From the NCBI RefSeq assembly GCF_024172125.1, contig NZ_JAMZEA010000004.1, forward strand, positions 620,001 to 684,000: 64,000 nucleotides of DNA, in the 5' to 3' direction. The notes beneath the pieces are model-generated. The model did not search any database, was not told where the DNA came from, and worked only from the letters and a program-made list of their open reading frames with translations. Shown here in pieces: positions 15,710 through 24,335 of the stretch. Positions within the stretch are counted from its first letter, which is position 1. Each line of letters begins with the position of its first letter. Origin of the DNA: Actinomadura rupiterrae. Lineage in GTDB: Bacteria > Actinomycetota > Actinomycetes > Streptosporangiales > Streptosporangiaceae. The translations under genes and the position numbers were made by a program.

Positions 15710-17818
15710 CTAGTCGTCATCGCTGAACAGTTCGCCGCGGAAGACGAAGCAGCGGGGTTTGGTCCCCCCGATGCGGCGGGCGATCTGGTAGATCGGGCGC
15801 TGCTTGGAGCCGGGCGGGTGCTCGTGCAGGGCCTTGTCTTCGCGCCAGCCCTGCAGGACGGCGTCGAGTTCGTACCCGGCCCGGTCCAGCGCTTCGCGGA
15901 CTTTCTGGGGCATGAGCGCGATGGCGTTCTTGTCGCCGTTGTGCTCGGTGCGGACCCCGATCCATCCCCCCGGCGGGGCGGTGGAGCGGCCGGATTCGTA
16001 GAGCCGGTCGGTGTGGCTGGCGATGTACTCCTTGATGACTTCCAGGGCGAGCTGGGCGCGGTTGTCGCGGGGGTCGTCGGCGACGAACAGGGTCCGCCAG
16101 GTGGCGTCGGGGAACGGCTCGAACGGCACGATCTCGGCCTCGTGGGCGAGGTGGGCGGCCAGGTGGATGACGGCCACCAGCGGAGCGCGTCGGCGGGCGA
16201 TGCTGCTGGCGTCCTTGCGGTGCAGCTCGGTGAGTTCGGCGTGCCGGGCGATCAGCTTGTCGGGGCCGTGGGCGTCGAGGTGGTCGCGGAGCCAGGTGAC
16301 GAACGCGGGGCCGGCCAGACCGTAGTTGGCGGTGACGCCTTCCCGGAATGCCACGGCGTCGGGGCCGGACTGCTCACTGCGTCCGAACGGTGCCCCGGCC
16401 AGGTCCAGGACGCGGGCGGAGACTCCCTGGTGGGTGGCGAACGAGAGCGCGGAGCGTTCGCCGGTGGACAGAAGGATCGTCCGCCACCGGTAGGTGCGCC
16501 AGTCGCCCATGCGGACTTTGCCCTGGTTCTGGGTGACCTGGTACAGCAGGTCGCTGACGTTCTCGGGTTTGCCTGCGGTCTGGGTGTCGTCGAACAGCAC
16601 CGGGATGCCGTTGCCGGCCAGCGCCAGCCGCGCCTGTTGCCCGGTTTTGGTCGCGGACCAGGGGGTGATCACCCCTGCGGCCTCGTCGGGGTTGGCCCAG
16701 GCCGACAGGCCGCCTTGGGCGGCGGTGGTCTTCCCGGAGGTGGAGGTGCCACCGAAGTTGAGGGTGAAGGAGCTGACTCCCAGGATCTCCAGGAGCGGCG
16801 CGGCGAGCCCGGCGTACACCGCCATGGCCACCATGGGGTATTGCTGGGCCAGTTGGATGGCGTTTCGCCAGCCGGTCAGCGAACCGTGCTCGCGGTGGCC
16901 TTCCAGGGCCTTCTGCAGCTGGGGTTCGATGCCGTGGACCTGGTAGGGCTGGCCGTTGGCGGCGACGAACTCGCCGTCTGCCTGCCAGCCGAGTGCGCGT
17001 GCGATGGTGACCTCCGGGATAGAAGTGGTGTTGGCGGCCTCCACGGCCGCCAGCCAGCGTTCGGCCGACTTGGCGTCGGCCTCGGTGAAGGGAAGACCGC
17101 GGCCGCCGAGTTCGCGGACGAGCATCCGGCCGCTCTTGGCGACGGCGCGGGCGACGGTGGCGGTGCGCCAGTGCTCGCGGTGCCACCAGGCCAGCTCCAC
17201 CAGTTCCTCGCCGTCGGGGTCGGCGTAGATGCGGGTGATCAGCACCGGCCCCCAGCCGACCCGCTCGGGTGGACCGTCGATCCGCCACCGCCAGATCGCT
17301 TTGGGCGCGATCGTGTAGTCCTCGGGCATCTGGTAGTCCGCATCGACCGGGCAGCCGGACAACTCCCGCAGCGCTTCCAGGCCGTGCGCTGCGCCGTCGG
17401 ACTGGTCTGAGGGCGGCGCCACGCCGTGCTGGTGCAGCCACTCGGTCGCGTCCGCATCGTCGGGGTCGGCGTCGCGCGCGGTGTGCTCCAGGTCGGCGAC
17501 GACCTGGCGGAGCGTGCGCTCGTCCGGCGGCGGATCCTGATGGGTTTTGCGCCACAGGTGCCGTGCCTCGGCGTACAGCTCGCTGCGCCCGGCCCGGGTG
17601 AAGCGGAACAGCCGGTCCTGGCCGCGGGCATACGGCCAGCCGTACTGACTGAACCGCAGCTGCAGGTGCCCGGTCAGCAGCGCCAGGGCGCGGTCGTGCT
17701 TGGTCGGGCCGCGTCCTTTCGATGCGGCGGACGGGTCCTGGTGGCCGGTGGTGTGGGGGTCGCTGGTGTCGGCGCGGTCGTGGGGTGGTTCATCGCCGTT
17801 GTGATCACGTGTGCTCAT
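15710..17818 (-). CDS. DUF927-type replicative helicase/primase-helicase
   Basis: 702 aa. The N-terminal region (about 1-150) is variable. The DUF927 ATPase has Walker A GGTSTSGKTT (Lys363), Walker B IPVLFDDTQ (about 405-413) and a sensor region LSTGERSALS. Such proteins load or act as helicases for phages and AICE-type elements. The pair with the prim-pol at 14294 makes the replication module. ATG 17818 fits the family start. Confidence 0.85.
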   Translation of the reverse strand: MSTRDHNGDEPPHDRADTSDPHTTGHQDPSAASKGRGPTKHDRALALLTGHLQLRFSQYGWPYARGQDRLFRFTRAGRSELYAEARHLWRKTHQDPPPDERTLRQVVADLEHTARDADPDDADATEWLHQHGVAPPSDQSDGAAHGLEALRELSGCPVDADYQMPEDYTIAPKAIWRWRIDGPPERVGWGPVLITRIYADPDGEELVELAWWHREHWRTATVARAVAKSGRMLVRELGGRGLPFTEADAKSAERWLAAVEAANTTSIPEVTIARALGWQADGEFVAANGQPYQVHGIEPQLQKALEGHREHGSLTGWRNAIQLAQQYPMVAMAVYAGLAAPLLEILGVSSFTLNFGGTSTSGKTTAAQGGLSAWANPDEAAGVITPWSATKTGQQARLALAGNGIPVLFDDTQTAGKPENVSDLLYQVTQNQGKVRMGDWRTYRWRTILLSTGERSALSFATHQGVSARVLDLAGAPFGRSEQSGPDAVAFREGVTANYGLAGPAFVTWLRDHLDAHGPDKLIARHAELTELHRKDASSIARRRAPLVAVIHLAAHLAHEAEIVPFEPFPDATWRTLFVADDPRDNRAQLALEVIKEYIASHTDRLYESGRSTAPPGGWIGVRTEHNGDKNAIALMPQKVREALDRAGYELDAVLQGWREDKALHEHPPGSKQRPIYQIARRIGGTKPRCFVFRGELFSDDD

Positions 17819-17847
17819 CTGCGACCCTTCGTGTTACGTGTGCTGCG

Positions 17848-17872
17848 GAAGGCCCCCTGGACCGGGGCCTTC
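17848..17872. terminator. Hairpin between HTH gene and helicase gene
   Basis: GAAGGCCCC (17848-17856) pairs with GGGGCCTTC (17864-17872), loop 7 nt. There is no strong T-run, so it may be an attenuator or weak terminator. Confidence 0.4.
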
Positions 17873-17955
17873 TTGCATGTGCGGGGTAGTCGGGGCCCGA
17901 CCGGGCCCATGGATGAGGGGCGGTGGGGCGGAGGCCGTGCCCCCGCCCCGGGTGG

Positions 17956-18144
17956 TCAAGGCGTGAGGCGGCCGTCAAGCCAGCGGTCCAGGGCGGGGCG
18001 CGGGATGCGCAGCCGGCCGCTGGGCAAGATCACGCAGAGCGGGCCGCGTCCGTTGCGGCGCCACTGGTAGAAGGTGGTGCGGGAGATCTTCAGCCTCTGG
18101 CAGACTTCGGCCACGGTCAGCAGCTCTTTCCCGGCGGAAGGCAT
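17956..18144 (-). CDS. Small HTH DNA-binding protein (excisionase/AlpA type)
   Basis: 62 aa. A single MerR/excisionase-like winged helix: LLTVAEVCQRLKISRTTFYQWRRNGRGP...LPSGRLRIPRPALDRWL. It is the first gene of the minus-strand replication operon (helicase, prim-pol, xis, int) and is divergent from the gene at 18372. This is the usual place for the activator or second Xis-like regulator of an AICE. Confidence 0.8.
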   Translation of the reverse strand: MPSAGKELLTVAEVCQRLKISRTTFYQWRRNGRGPLCVILPSGRLRIPRPALDRWLDGRLTP

Positions 18145-18267
18145 CGGGTGCCCCTTCCTGATCGCTCCGCCCGAACCGTGCGGTCCGGGCCCGGAACGCG
18201 CGGTTGCGTTCGGATGATCGGGATGCTGTCGAGCCGGGATAGCTACCGTCAGAAGAGCACCTGCCCC

Positions 18268-18283
18268 CTAGATGGTGATCTAG
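18268..18283. promoter_or_regulatory. Inverted repeat in divergent promoter
   Basis: CTAGAT-ggtg-ATCTAG is a perfect 6-bp inverted repeat between the divergent HTH genes at 18144 and 18372. It is AT-richer than its surroundings. Candidate operator for either HTH protein. Confidence 0.45.
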
Positions 18284-18371
18284 GTCACATGCGTGCCGGG
18301 TCCTGAAAGCCGCGCCTCGGGCAGGTGCGGAAGCGACGGAAGCCGGGGCAGGGCCGTACCGTCTGGCGGCC

Positions 18372-18989
18372 ATGGGGGAACTGGTGAGGCGCCCCGGGCG
18401 CCCGTTGAAGCTGCTGGACGATCAGGTGCGTGAACGGCTGCTGCAGGCGGTCGAACACGGTGTGCCGGTGGACACCGCCGCGCACTATGTGGGGATCAGT
18501 CCCCGCACCTTCTACCGCTGGGCCGAGCGAGGCCGCCGCGCCGAAGAGCAGGCCGCCGACGGACGGGACGGGGATCCGGGCGAGGCCGCGTATCGGCAGT
18601 TTTGGCAGGACCTTACGCGCGCGCGTGCGAAGGGCGAGATCTTCGCCGCCGACGTCCTGCACCGCCTCATCGCCGGCGGCTACCCGCTGCGCAGCAGGAC
18701 CCGCCGCTACCGCGACCCGGCCACCGGCCAGATCGTGGAGGAGACCGAAACCGACATCGCCCAGCCGAACCTTCGCGCGGTGATCTTCTATCTGGAACGG
18801 CGGCACCCCGAAACCTGGGGACGCCACACCGCCCCGGACCCGGCGCTGTCCGAGGCGGCGCCGGGTCCTGGGCAGGCCGACGACGGGCTGATCGCGTTCG
18901 CCGCACGGGTCCGCGCCGCCCGGCAGCGCCTCGAAACCGCCCGCCAGGAGCTGCAGCAGACCCCGGACACGGCGACCGCCTCACCCTGA
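18372..18989 (+). CDS. HTH protein resembling phage terminase small subunit
   Basis: 205 aa. The N-terminus has a resolvase/homeodomain-like HTH (LVRRPGRPLKLLDDQVRERLLQAVEHGVPVDTAAHYVGISPRTFYRWAERGR). The middle (FWQDLTRARAKGEIFAADVLHRL) and YLERRHPETWGR are typical of small-terminase-like DNA-binding proteins. It is the only plus-strand gene in this half of the element and is followed by a terminator. A packaging role is unlikely without a large terminase, so a regulator or element-specific DNA-binding role is inferred. Confidence 0.65.
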   Translation: MGELVRRPGRPLKLLDDQVRERLLQAVEHGVPVDTAAHYVGISPRTFYRWAERGRRAEEQAADGRDGDPGEAAYRQFWQDLTRARAKGEIFAADVLHRLIAGGYPLRSRTRRYRDPATGQIVEETETDIAQPNLRAVIFYLERRHPETWGRHTAPDPALSEAAPGPGQADDGLIAFAARVRAARQRLETARQELQQTPDTATASP

Positions 18990-19050
18990 CCGACCGCAGC
19001 GAACGCGTCCCGCTGGGCCGTCGCGGTTCACGGCTGGGGCCCGGAAACAA

Positions 19051-19090
19051 CGAAGCCCCGCTGCCGACACGGGATCGGGCGGGGCCTTCG
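19051..19090 (+). terminator. Terminator hairpin after 18372 gene
   Basis: CGAAG-CCCCGC (19051-19061) pairs with GCGGGGCCTTCG (19079-19090), one bulged base, long loop. A separate inverted repeat GTTGCAC/GTGCAAC lies at 19133-19139 and 19154-19160. No gene is seen in 18990-19235. Confidence 0.6.
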
Positions 19091-19235
19091 GAGCGGGAGT
19101 GTTGTGGACACACTTCGCCCGCTGCGCCCAATGTTGCACAAGATCAAGAAGCGGTGCAACTCGACGCGGAGACCCCCGGACGCATGCGGCCGAACCCGTT
19201 CCGCCGGGCCGCTCGGCGCAGGGGGCGGAGGCGGG

Positions 19236-19385
19236 TCACCAGGGCCGGTCGTCGTCGGCGTACCCGTCGAGGTCGTCGGCGGCGTCCTGGCGCTCGTCGG
19301 GGATGACCGGCGGGTCGCCTGGACGGCGCATCAGCGGGTAGGCGTCCAGGTAGGCCAGGGCGCGGGCCCGGTCGGCCTCGCTCAT
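19236..19385 (-). CDS. Small acidic protein (49 aa)
   Basis: Starts at ATG 19385 in a TGATG overlap with the stop of the upstream gene, a strong sign of coupled translation. The product begins MSEADRARALAYLDAYPLM and ends in a very acidic DDLDGYADDDRPW. No family recognised. Confidence 0.55.
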   Translation of the reverse strand: MSEADRARALAYLDAYPLMRRPGDPPVIPDERQDAADDLDGYADDDRPW

Positions 19386-19789
19386 CAGCGCCTGGGCGAC
19401 CGCCGACCCGGCCCAGTGCTCGGGGGTCTCTGGACGGGCGGGCCGCCGCAGATCGGGCAGCCGGGGGTGTGGCAGGGGTTCCAGGCGTAGCCGTCCTGGC
19501 ACACGTCCATCGCGCAGTCGTCGTGGTGGGAGCAGTGCGGGCCCAGCAGGCCGCGGTCCGGGCGCGGCGGCGGGCTCCAGGGCGCCGAGGTCATGTAGCG
19601 GCGCATCAGGGCGATGGTGAGTTCGACGCGTTCGCGGGCGCGCTGGTCGGTCAGCGTGATCCCGGAGGTGGCGAGGTCTTGGCGTTCCAGCCGCATCAAC
19701 TCCTGCACGTCCACGTCCATGTCGGGCGTGAGCGGCTGGTCGGCCGGTGGCGGTGTCGCGGCGGACGGCTGGGGCTGCTGGTCGCTCAT
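19385..19789 (-). CDS. Zinc-ribbon-like hypothetical protein
   Basis: 134 aa. The Pro-rich N-terminus precedes a helical DVDVQELMRLERQDLATSG... segment and a C-terminal Cys/His cluster (HCSHHDDCAMDVCQDGYAWNPC, then HTPGCPICGG) that looks metal-binding. It is coupled to the 49-aa gene downstream. Its promoter region holds a 16-bp perfect palindrome (19847-19862). Function unknown. Confidence 0.6.
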   Translation of the reverse strand: MSDQQPQPSAATPPPADQPLTPDMDVDVQELMRLERQDLATSGITLTDQRARERVELTIALMRRYMTSAPWSPPPRPDRGLLGPHCSHHDDCAMDVCQDGYAWNPCHTPGCPICGGPPVQRPPSTGPGRRSPRR

Positions 19790-19846
19790 CAGGTCTCGCT
19801 TTCTGGCGTGGGCCCTGCGCTCGGCCTGCGCGCACGCGTTTTGCCG

Positions 19847-19862
19847 GTGCGACTAGTCGCAC
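19847..19862. promoter_or_regulatory. Perfect 16-bp palindrome
   Basis: GTGCGACTAGTCGCAC is fully self-complementary. It lies 58 bp upstream of the gene starting at 19789 and on the other side of a terminator from the transfer operon. Candidate operator or site-specific protein target. Confidence 0.5.
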
Positions 19863-19940
19863 GGTAGCGAGCACGCCGGTCATGGTGTCGGGCGATCTTT
19901 GGTCTGGTGGGGCGGGTGTGACGTGGCGGGGCCAAGAAAA

Positions 19941-19967
19941 GCCCGGACGGCGCGGGGCCGTCCGGGC
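19941..19967 (-). terminator. Intrinsic terminator ending the minus-strand operon
   Basis: On the minus strand GCCCGGACGGC pairs over 11 bp with GCCGTCCGGGC around a 5-nt loop and is followed by TTTTCTTGG. It lies 16 bp after the stop of the 19983 gene and ends the long transfer/maintenance transcript. Confidence 0.88.
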
Positions 19968-19982
19968 GTGCAGGTCGCGGTG

Positions 19983-20606
19983 TCAGGTGCCGGGCCGGGT
20001 GCGGTCGGCCAGGGCCAGGACGGCGTGGGTGAGGCTGGTGAGCGCGCGGCAGATCGCGTGGGTGTCGGTGGACACCTCGGCGTAGTCGTGGTGCCGGGCG
20101 GCGTGTTCAGCCTGCTGGTAGTGGCCGGGCTGCCGTGGCGTGCTGGCCTCGGGGCCTTCGATGAGGGCGCGGCCGACGTCGGCGAGGCTGTTCAGCGGTC
20201 CGGCGGGTCGGGGTGTGGTGATCTCGTTGTCGGGGTCGGTGGCGCGCAGGGTGAGGTGGCCGTCGCGGCAGCAGGCCAGCACGGCGCGGGTCGGGCGGTC
20301 CAGTGCCTCGTCCCAGCCACTGTCGGCGATGAGGGTGGTGACGATGCCGTCGCCTTCCAGGAGGTAGGGGTCGGCGTCCTCGGGCAGGACCGGGGTGATG
20401 CCGAGTTCGGTGAGCTTGGCGCGCAGCAGCTCGATGTCGCCGGCGATGGCCTCCAGTTGCCGGTCGTAGTGCAGGGCCAGGTCGCGTTCGTAGGCGGCGC
20501 GGGCCTGCAGCTGCCAGCCCTGCATCAAGGTGCCGGTGCCGACGGCGGGTTGGTCGCCGGTCGGGTCGGTTGTGGCGGGTCGGGTGGTCGGTTCGGTGGC
20601 GGTCAC
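19983..20606 (-). CDS. Hypothetical AICE protein
   Basis: 207 aa, last gene of the long minus-strand operon before a terminator. A helical stretch (YERDLALHYDRQLEAIAGDIELLRAKLTELGITP) suggests a coiled coil near residues 40-70, then DGIVTTLIADSGWDEALDRPTRAVLACCRDGHLTLRA. The C-terminus is helical with several His (HYQQAEHAARHHDYAEV). No family recognised. Confidence 0.6.
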   Translation of the reverse strand: MTATEPTTRPATTDPTGDQPAVGTGTLMQGWQLQARAAYERDLALHYDRQLEAIAGDIELLRAKLTELGITPVLPEDADPYLLEGDGIVTTLIADSGWDEALDRPTRAVLACCRDGHLTLRATDPDNEITTPRPAGPLNSLADVGRALIEGPEASTPRQPGHYQQAEHAARHHDYAEVSTDTHAICRALTSLTHAVLALADRTRPGT

Positions 20607-20634
20607 TGGGTTCCTTTCGGGCAGGGGCGGGTGG

Positions 20635-21174
20635 TCAGCGGGGGTCGCGCCAGCCGCGGGTGAACAGGGTCTGGGCTTTGGCGTCGACGGCCGTGGGCAG
20701 ATCGATGCCGACCGCGTTGGCGGTGCCGTGGGTGGCGGCGATGACGGCGGGCAGCCAGACCTGGACGGCGGTGTCGCGCGCGATCTCGTCGTCGTCGAGG
20801 TAGTTGTCGACGAACTGGGCGGTGGTCCGGAACAGGTGGGCGACCTGCCGGTCCGGGTCGTCGTGCAGGGCTGCCGCCGTGGGGTCGGGGTCGGGGGTGA
20901 GGTCCAGGACGTGGGCGGTGACGTAGGCGGTGATGAGGACGTCGGCGAGTTCGGCGGCCATGTCGGTGTGGGTGCCGGTGCGGCGGGCCCGGCCGGTCCA
21001 GCGCCGGTAGGCGGCCACGAACTCGCCGGCTTCCTCGGCCAGGGCCAGGGCCTGGCGGACGCGTTCGCCGTCCTGGGGGAAGTGCTCGCGGAGGTTGCGG
21101 GTGATGTCGGCGGCGAGCCGGGCCATCTGGGCGGGGTCGGGTGCGGCGGGTTGGACGGATGCGGTGTCGTGCAT
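20635..21174 (-). CDS. MazG-like nucleotide pyrophosphohydrolase
   Basis: 179 aa from ATG 21174. The EEAGEFVAAYRRWTG and ELADVLITAYVTA segments reproduce the MazG ExxE...ExxD metal-binding helices. Such enzymes hydrolyse NTPs/dNTPs and are common in phages and AICEs. It sits in the operon between traB and the 19983 gene. Confidence 0.8.
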   Translation of the reverse strand: MHDTASVQPAAPDPAQMARLAADITRNLREHFPQDGERVRQALALAEEAGEFVAAYRRWTGRARRTGTHTDMAAELADVLITAYVTAHVLDLTPDPDPTAAALHDDPDRQVAHLFRTTAQFVDNYLDDDEIARDTAVQVWLPAVIAATHGTANAVGIDLPTAVDAKAQTLFTRGWRDPR

Positions 21175-21224
21175 GGGCGCTCCAGGTTGGGTCGGGTCCG
21201 GGGGTTGCAGTAGGTGGGCGGTGT

Positions 21225-21587
21225 TCAGCGGCGGGGGCGGCGTTGGTAGGGGCCGGTGGCGCCGGGGCGGTGCTGGCGGGCGGTGCCGCCGCAGGCGTCG
21301 CAGGCGCGGAAGGCGTTGTTGAAGTGGGTGCTGTGTTTCTTGCCGGTGCCTTTGCAGCGGCGGCAGGTGCGGTAGGGGTGGCGGCGGATCGACACCAGGT
21401 AGCTGCCCATCAGCAGGAGCCCGAACAGCAGCACCAGGAACCAGAACCCGCCGGCGCCGTGCGCGTCGTGCAGGCCGGGCGGCGCGGTCGGCGGTGTGGT
21501 GGGCGGTGTGGTGGGTGCCGGGCTGGGGCCCAGGCTCGGGAGGTACAGCAGGCGTAGCGCATGCGCGGGCACGCGGAAGACGACCAT
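21225..21587 (-). CDS. Membrane protein with DnaJ-like zinc ribbon
   Basis: 120 aa. Pro/Thr-rich N-terminus, one membrane helix (FWFLVLLFGLLLMGSYLVS, about 47-66), then CRRCKGTGKK and CDACGG, a four-cysteine DnaJ-type zinc ribbon. It lies just downstream of the candidate clt and may be a small transfer accessory protein. Confidence 0.65.
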   Translation of the reverse strand: MVVFRVPAHALRLLYLPSLGPSPAPTTPPTTPPTAPPGLHDAHGAGGFWFLVLLFGLLLMGSYLVSIRRHPYRTCRRCKGTGKKHSTHFNNAFRACDACGGTARQHRPGATGPYQRRPRR

Positions 21588-21689
21588 GGACGACTCGCTT
21601 TCGGTAAGGCGGGCACCTGGCGCGCGGGTGAGGGAACGCGCGGGAGGGGCCGCGGGCGCGTGTGGGTGTTACGGAGCGTGCCTGCGGGG

Positions 21690-21807
21690 ATCGGCTCACG
21701 GGATCGGCTCAATCGGCTCACGGTGAGGGGCCTCGTCCACCACGCGCGCGCGTTGGGGGCTGGTGAGCCGATTTGGTGAGCCAATCGGTGAGTCGATTCG
21801 TGAGCCG
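21690..21807. other. Candidate clt: array of TGAGCCGAT repeats at the 3' end of traB
   Basis: Three copies of ATCGGCTCA (21690, 21703, 21712) face four of the complement TGAGCCGAT (21762 and 21799 exact; 21775 TGAGCCAAT and 21787 TGAGTCGAT with one change). The second set is spaced 12-13 bp. The array fills the gap after the traB stop (21826). In known Streptomyces elements, TraB recognises 8-bp repeats at a clt locus, often next to traB. That this is the clt is inference. Confidence 0.65.
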
Positions 21808-21825
21808 ATTCCCGGCCGCTGTCGG

Positions 21826-24198
21826 TTACTGTTCGTATTCGCCGGTGGGGGCGTGGTCGGGCAGGTAGTAGCGGGTCGCGGGGCCCTGCCCGGCGCGGGC
21901 GATGGTGTGGTTTTTGAACAGGGCGCCGAGCCAGCGGCCGACGGTGGAGGCGGGTTCCTCCAGGAAGGCCACCAGCTCGCTGCGGCTGCCGCCGTGGGCG
22001 CCGCGCGCGGCGAGGTACTGCAGGATCGCGGTGCGGGCGGTGTCGGGGACGGTGGTGTTGTCGATGGCGCGGTCGGCGGCCTGCAGCTCGTCCAGCCCGG
22101 TGGGCTGGTCCGGCGGCTGAGGGACTTGGTGGATGTAGGCGTCGATCTTCTCCACCAGGCCGTGCGCGGCTTGGTCGACCTCCTTGCTGTTGGTGGTGTC
22201 GAACCCCCACCCGTCCTGGTCCTCCGCAGGTTCGCCGGAGGGCTGACCGGACGACGGCTGGTTGGGCAGCGCACCGGCCGGTGCCGCATCGGTGCCGGTT
22301 CCCGGTCCCGTCGGCGGGACCGTGTCGGCGGGCGTGCTCGGCCCGCCGGCGTTCGCGCTGGCGTGGGCGGGGACGGGGTGCCGTTCGGCGTAGCCGGGGA
22401 GTTTGGCGGCGATGTGGGGTTCGATGGTGGCCTCGGCGGGGCCGTAGGCGGCGGCGAGGGCTTTGACGGTGTCGGGGTCGTGCAGGGCGCGGGAGCGTCC
22501 GGCCTGCCAGGACCCGCCTTGGCGGGCCAGCAGCACCACGCCTTCGGTGCCGTCGCCGTAGGTGCTCATGTCGGGGCAGCCGCGCTTTTCCCAGTCGGGC
22601 AGGGCCTTGTTCATCTCGCTGGTGTTGGCGACGCGGCCGACGATGGTGGTGTAGGCGTTGGCCGAGCCTTCCTTGTCGCCGGTGTGCTGGGCGACGTTGC
22701 GCTGCTTGGCGGTGACCATCACCATGCCGCCGGACCGGCCGCGCTTGTGGACCTCGGCGATGACCGGCTTGAGGTGGGTGGCGACCTCGGCGTTGTACCC
22801 CGATGCGGTGTCCTGCTCGTCGACGATGACGACGACGATCGGGGCTTGCCGGGACGGCTTGTGCGTGCCGCCGTTGCAGGCGATCGCGCGTTCGTCAAGC
22901 AGCACGTCGATCCACTCGAAGATGGCCACCGCGACGTCTTCCTCGCGGACGCCGGCCTTGTCGTGCAGGTAGTCGCCCCACAGGGCGGGGATGACTCCCT
23001 TGCCCAGGTCGATGGCGACCACCAGCACGTCGTAGCACTCGGCGGCCTGCTGGACGATGTTGGACAGCAGGTTGGACTTGCCGCCGCCGTTGGAGGCGAC
23101 GATCTCTACGTGCCGGGCGCCGACCTTGTCGAACAGGACCAGTTCCAGGTCTTCGCCGGTCTCGGGGTCGGTGCCGATGATGAACGGGCCGTCCAGGATG
23201 GACCGGCGGCCCTTGGCGTCAGCGGCCCGTTCGGCAGCCTGGGCGGGGGCCAGCTCGGCGACGGCCGGGTGCTGGACTTCTTCGGTCCACATGTCGCGCA
23301 TCCGGATGGTGATCCACAGGATGCGGGCGTTCTTCTTCTCCATCTCGACGTCGACCTGGTCGGCGCCGATGCCGTAGCAGCGAGCGATCTGCACCGCCAG
23401 GTCCCCGCGCTCCAGGCGGGCCCCGTGCGGGCCCTCCACCCCGACGTCGACCTTGAACCGGACTCCGACCTTGGTCTGCTTGGTGGCCAGCAGCCGGGAC
23501 CCCTCCAAACCGGCGAGCCCGGCGATGGTCTCCCAGCGGGCCTGGACCTCGGCGGTGCGGCGGCGCTGCTTGAGGACGTCGGACCAGGTGTAGGACGACC
23601 ACAGGCCGGTGGCGGCCAGGGAGTACCACAGCAGGACGGGCAGGCTGGTGATGCCGGTGGTGGCGGCGACCGCCAGCCAGGTCGGGATGGCGGTGGCGAT
23701 CGCGGCGACCGCGAGCGAGTAGCGGGGCGACCCGTGCGCCTTGTAGGTCGCGACAGTGGCCGCGAGCGCGGCCGGCGGCGCGAACGCGGCCAGGGTGAGG
23801 GTGTCGTGCGGCAGGTAGTGGTGGGCCAGTTCCCCGGCCGGGTAGAGCGCGGCCAGGCCGGTGCCCAAACCCCGGGTGTCGGGGGATTGGGCGACCCAGC
23901 GGGCGTAGCTGCGGGCCGCGGCCCGGGCCAGGATGCCGGTCCGGCTGGGCGGTCGCCGCCAGCCGCGCCCGGCCCCGGGCATCATCGGTGCCAGGGCCTC
24001 GGGGATCGGGAAGTCGCCGTAGTGGTCGTACTGGTCGTAGCGGTCGCGGCGGCCACCACGCCAACCGCGGTGACCGCCACGGGCGCCGCGGGCGCCGCGG
24101 GCGCCGCGGGGGTTGAGGAGTCGGCCGAACTGGCCGACGCGGGCTTGCTGGGCGAATGAGCGAGTGGGGCGGCCGCGTCGGGCCGGACGACCATGCAT
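21826..24198 (-). CDS. traB: TraB/FtsK-like double-stranded DNA translocase
   Basis: 790 aa from ATG 24198, chosen for GGAG at good spacing; an in-frame ATG at 24285 has none. An Arg/Gly-rich tract (three GAR repeats) is followed by hydrophobic segments at about 130-205, an FtsK/SpoIIIE motor with Walker A ASNGGGKSN (Lys374) and Walker B VVVIVDEQD (about 457-462), and a C-terminal winged helix (about 690-780: ILQYLAARGAHGGSRSELVAFL...STVGRWLGAL) like the FtsK gamma domain that reads clt repeats. It pumps double-stranded DNA between mycelia. Confidence 0.92.
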   Translation of the reverse strand: MHGRPARRGRPTRSFAQQARVGQFGRLLNPRGARGARGARGGHRGWRGGRRDRYDQYDHYGDFPIPEALAPMMPGAGRGWRRPPSRTGILARAAARSYARWVAQSPDTRGLGTGLAALYPAGELAHHYLPHDTLTLAAFAPPAALAATVATYKAHGSPRYSLAVAAIATAIPTWLAVAATTGITSLPVLLWYSLAATGLWSSYTWSDVLKQRRRTAEVQARWETIAGLAGLEGSRLLATKQTKVGVRFKVDVGVEGPHGARLERGDLAVQIARCYGIGADQVDVEMEKKNARILWITIRMRDMWTEEVQHPAVAELAPAQAAERAADAKGRRSILDGPFIIGTDPETGEDLELVLFDKVGARHVEIVASNGGGKSNLLSNIVQQAAECYDVLVVAIDLGKGVIPALWGDYLHDKAGVREEDVAVAIFEWIDVLLDERAIACNGGTHKPSRQAPIVVVIVDEQDTASGYNAEVATHLKPVIAEVHKRGRSGGMVMVTAKQRNVAQHTGDKEGSANAYTTIVGRVANTSEMNKALPDWEKRGCPDMSTYGDGTEGVVLLARQGGSWQAGRSRALHDPDTVKALAAAYGPAEATIEPHIAAKLPGYAERHPVPAHASANAGGPSTPADTVPPTGPGTGTDAAPAGALPNQPSSGQPSGEPAEDQDGWGFDTTNSKEVDQAAHGLVEKIDAYIHQVPQPPDQPTGLDELQAADRAIDNTTVPDTARTAILQYLAARGAHGGSRSELVAFLEEPASTVGRWLGALFKNHTIARAGQGPATRYYLPDHAPTGEYEQ

Positions 24199-24335
24199 GC
24201 GGGATCTCCAGAGCAGAACAGAGCCGCACCGCCCCTGCCGATGGTGGCGAGGGCGGCACGGCTCGGATGGCGGACGGCGAGACAACGGGGACGGACGGCG
24301 GTGAAGGTGCCGGGTGGTGCGGGTTCAGTGCGGGT

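Noticed and set aside
15440..17410. 656-codon plus-strand frame across the iterons and helicase gene
   Set aside because: Opposite strand carries the DUF927 helicase with intact Walker motifs.
18372..18989. Prophage packaging gene implying a prophage
   Set aside because: No large terminase, portal or capsid genes; surroundings are AICE genes.
21690..21807. CRISPR or simple terminator
   Set aside because: 9-mers in two facing groups, no long repeats or spacers; the arms are not positioned as one tight hairpin.
21763..24159. 798-codon plus-strand frame opposite traB
   Set aside because: Gly/Val/Asp-rich antisense of a confident FtsK-like gene; no ribosome site or motif.
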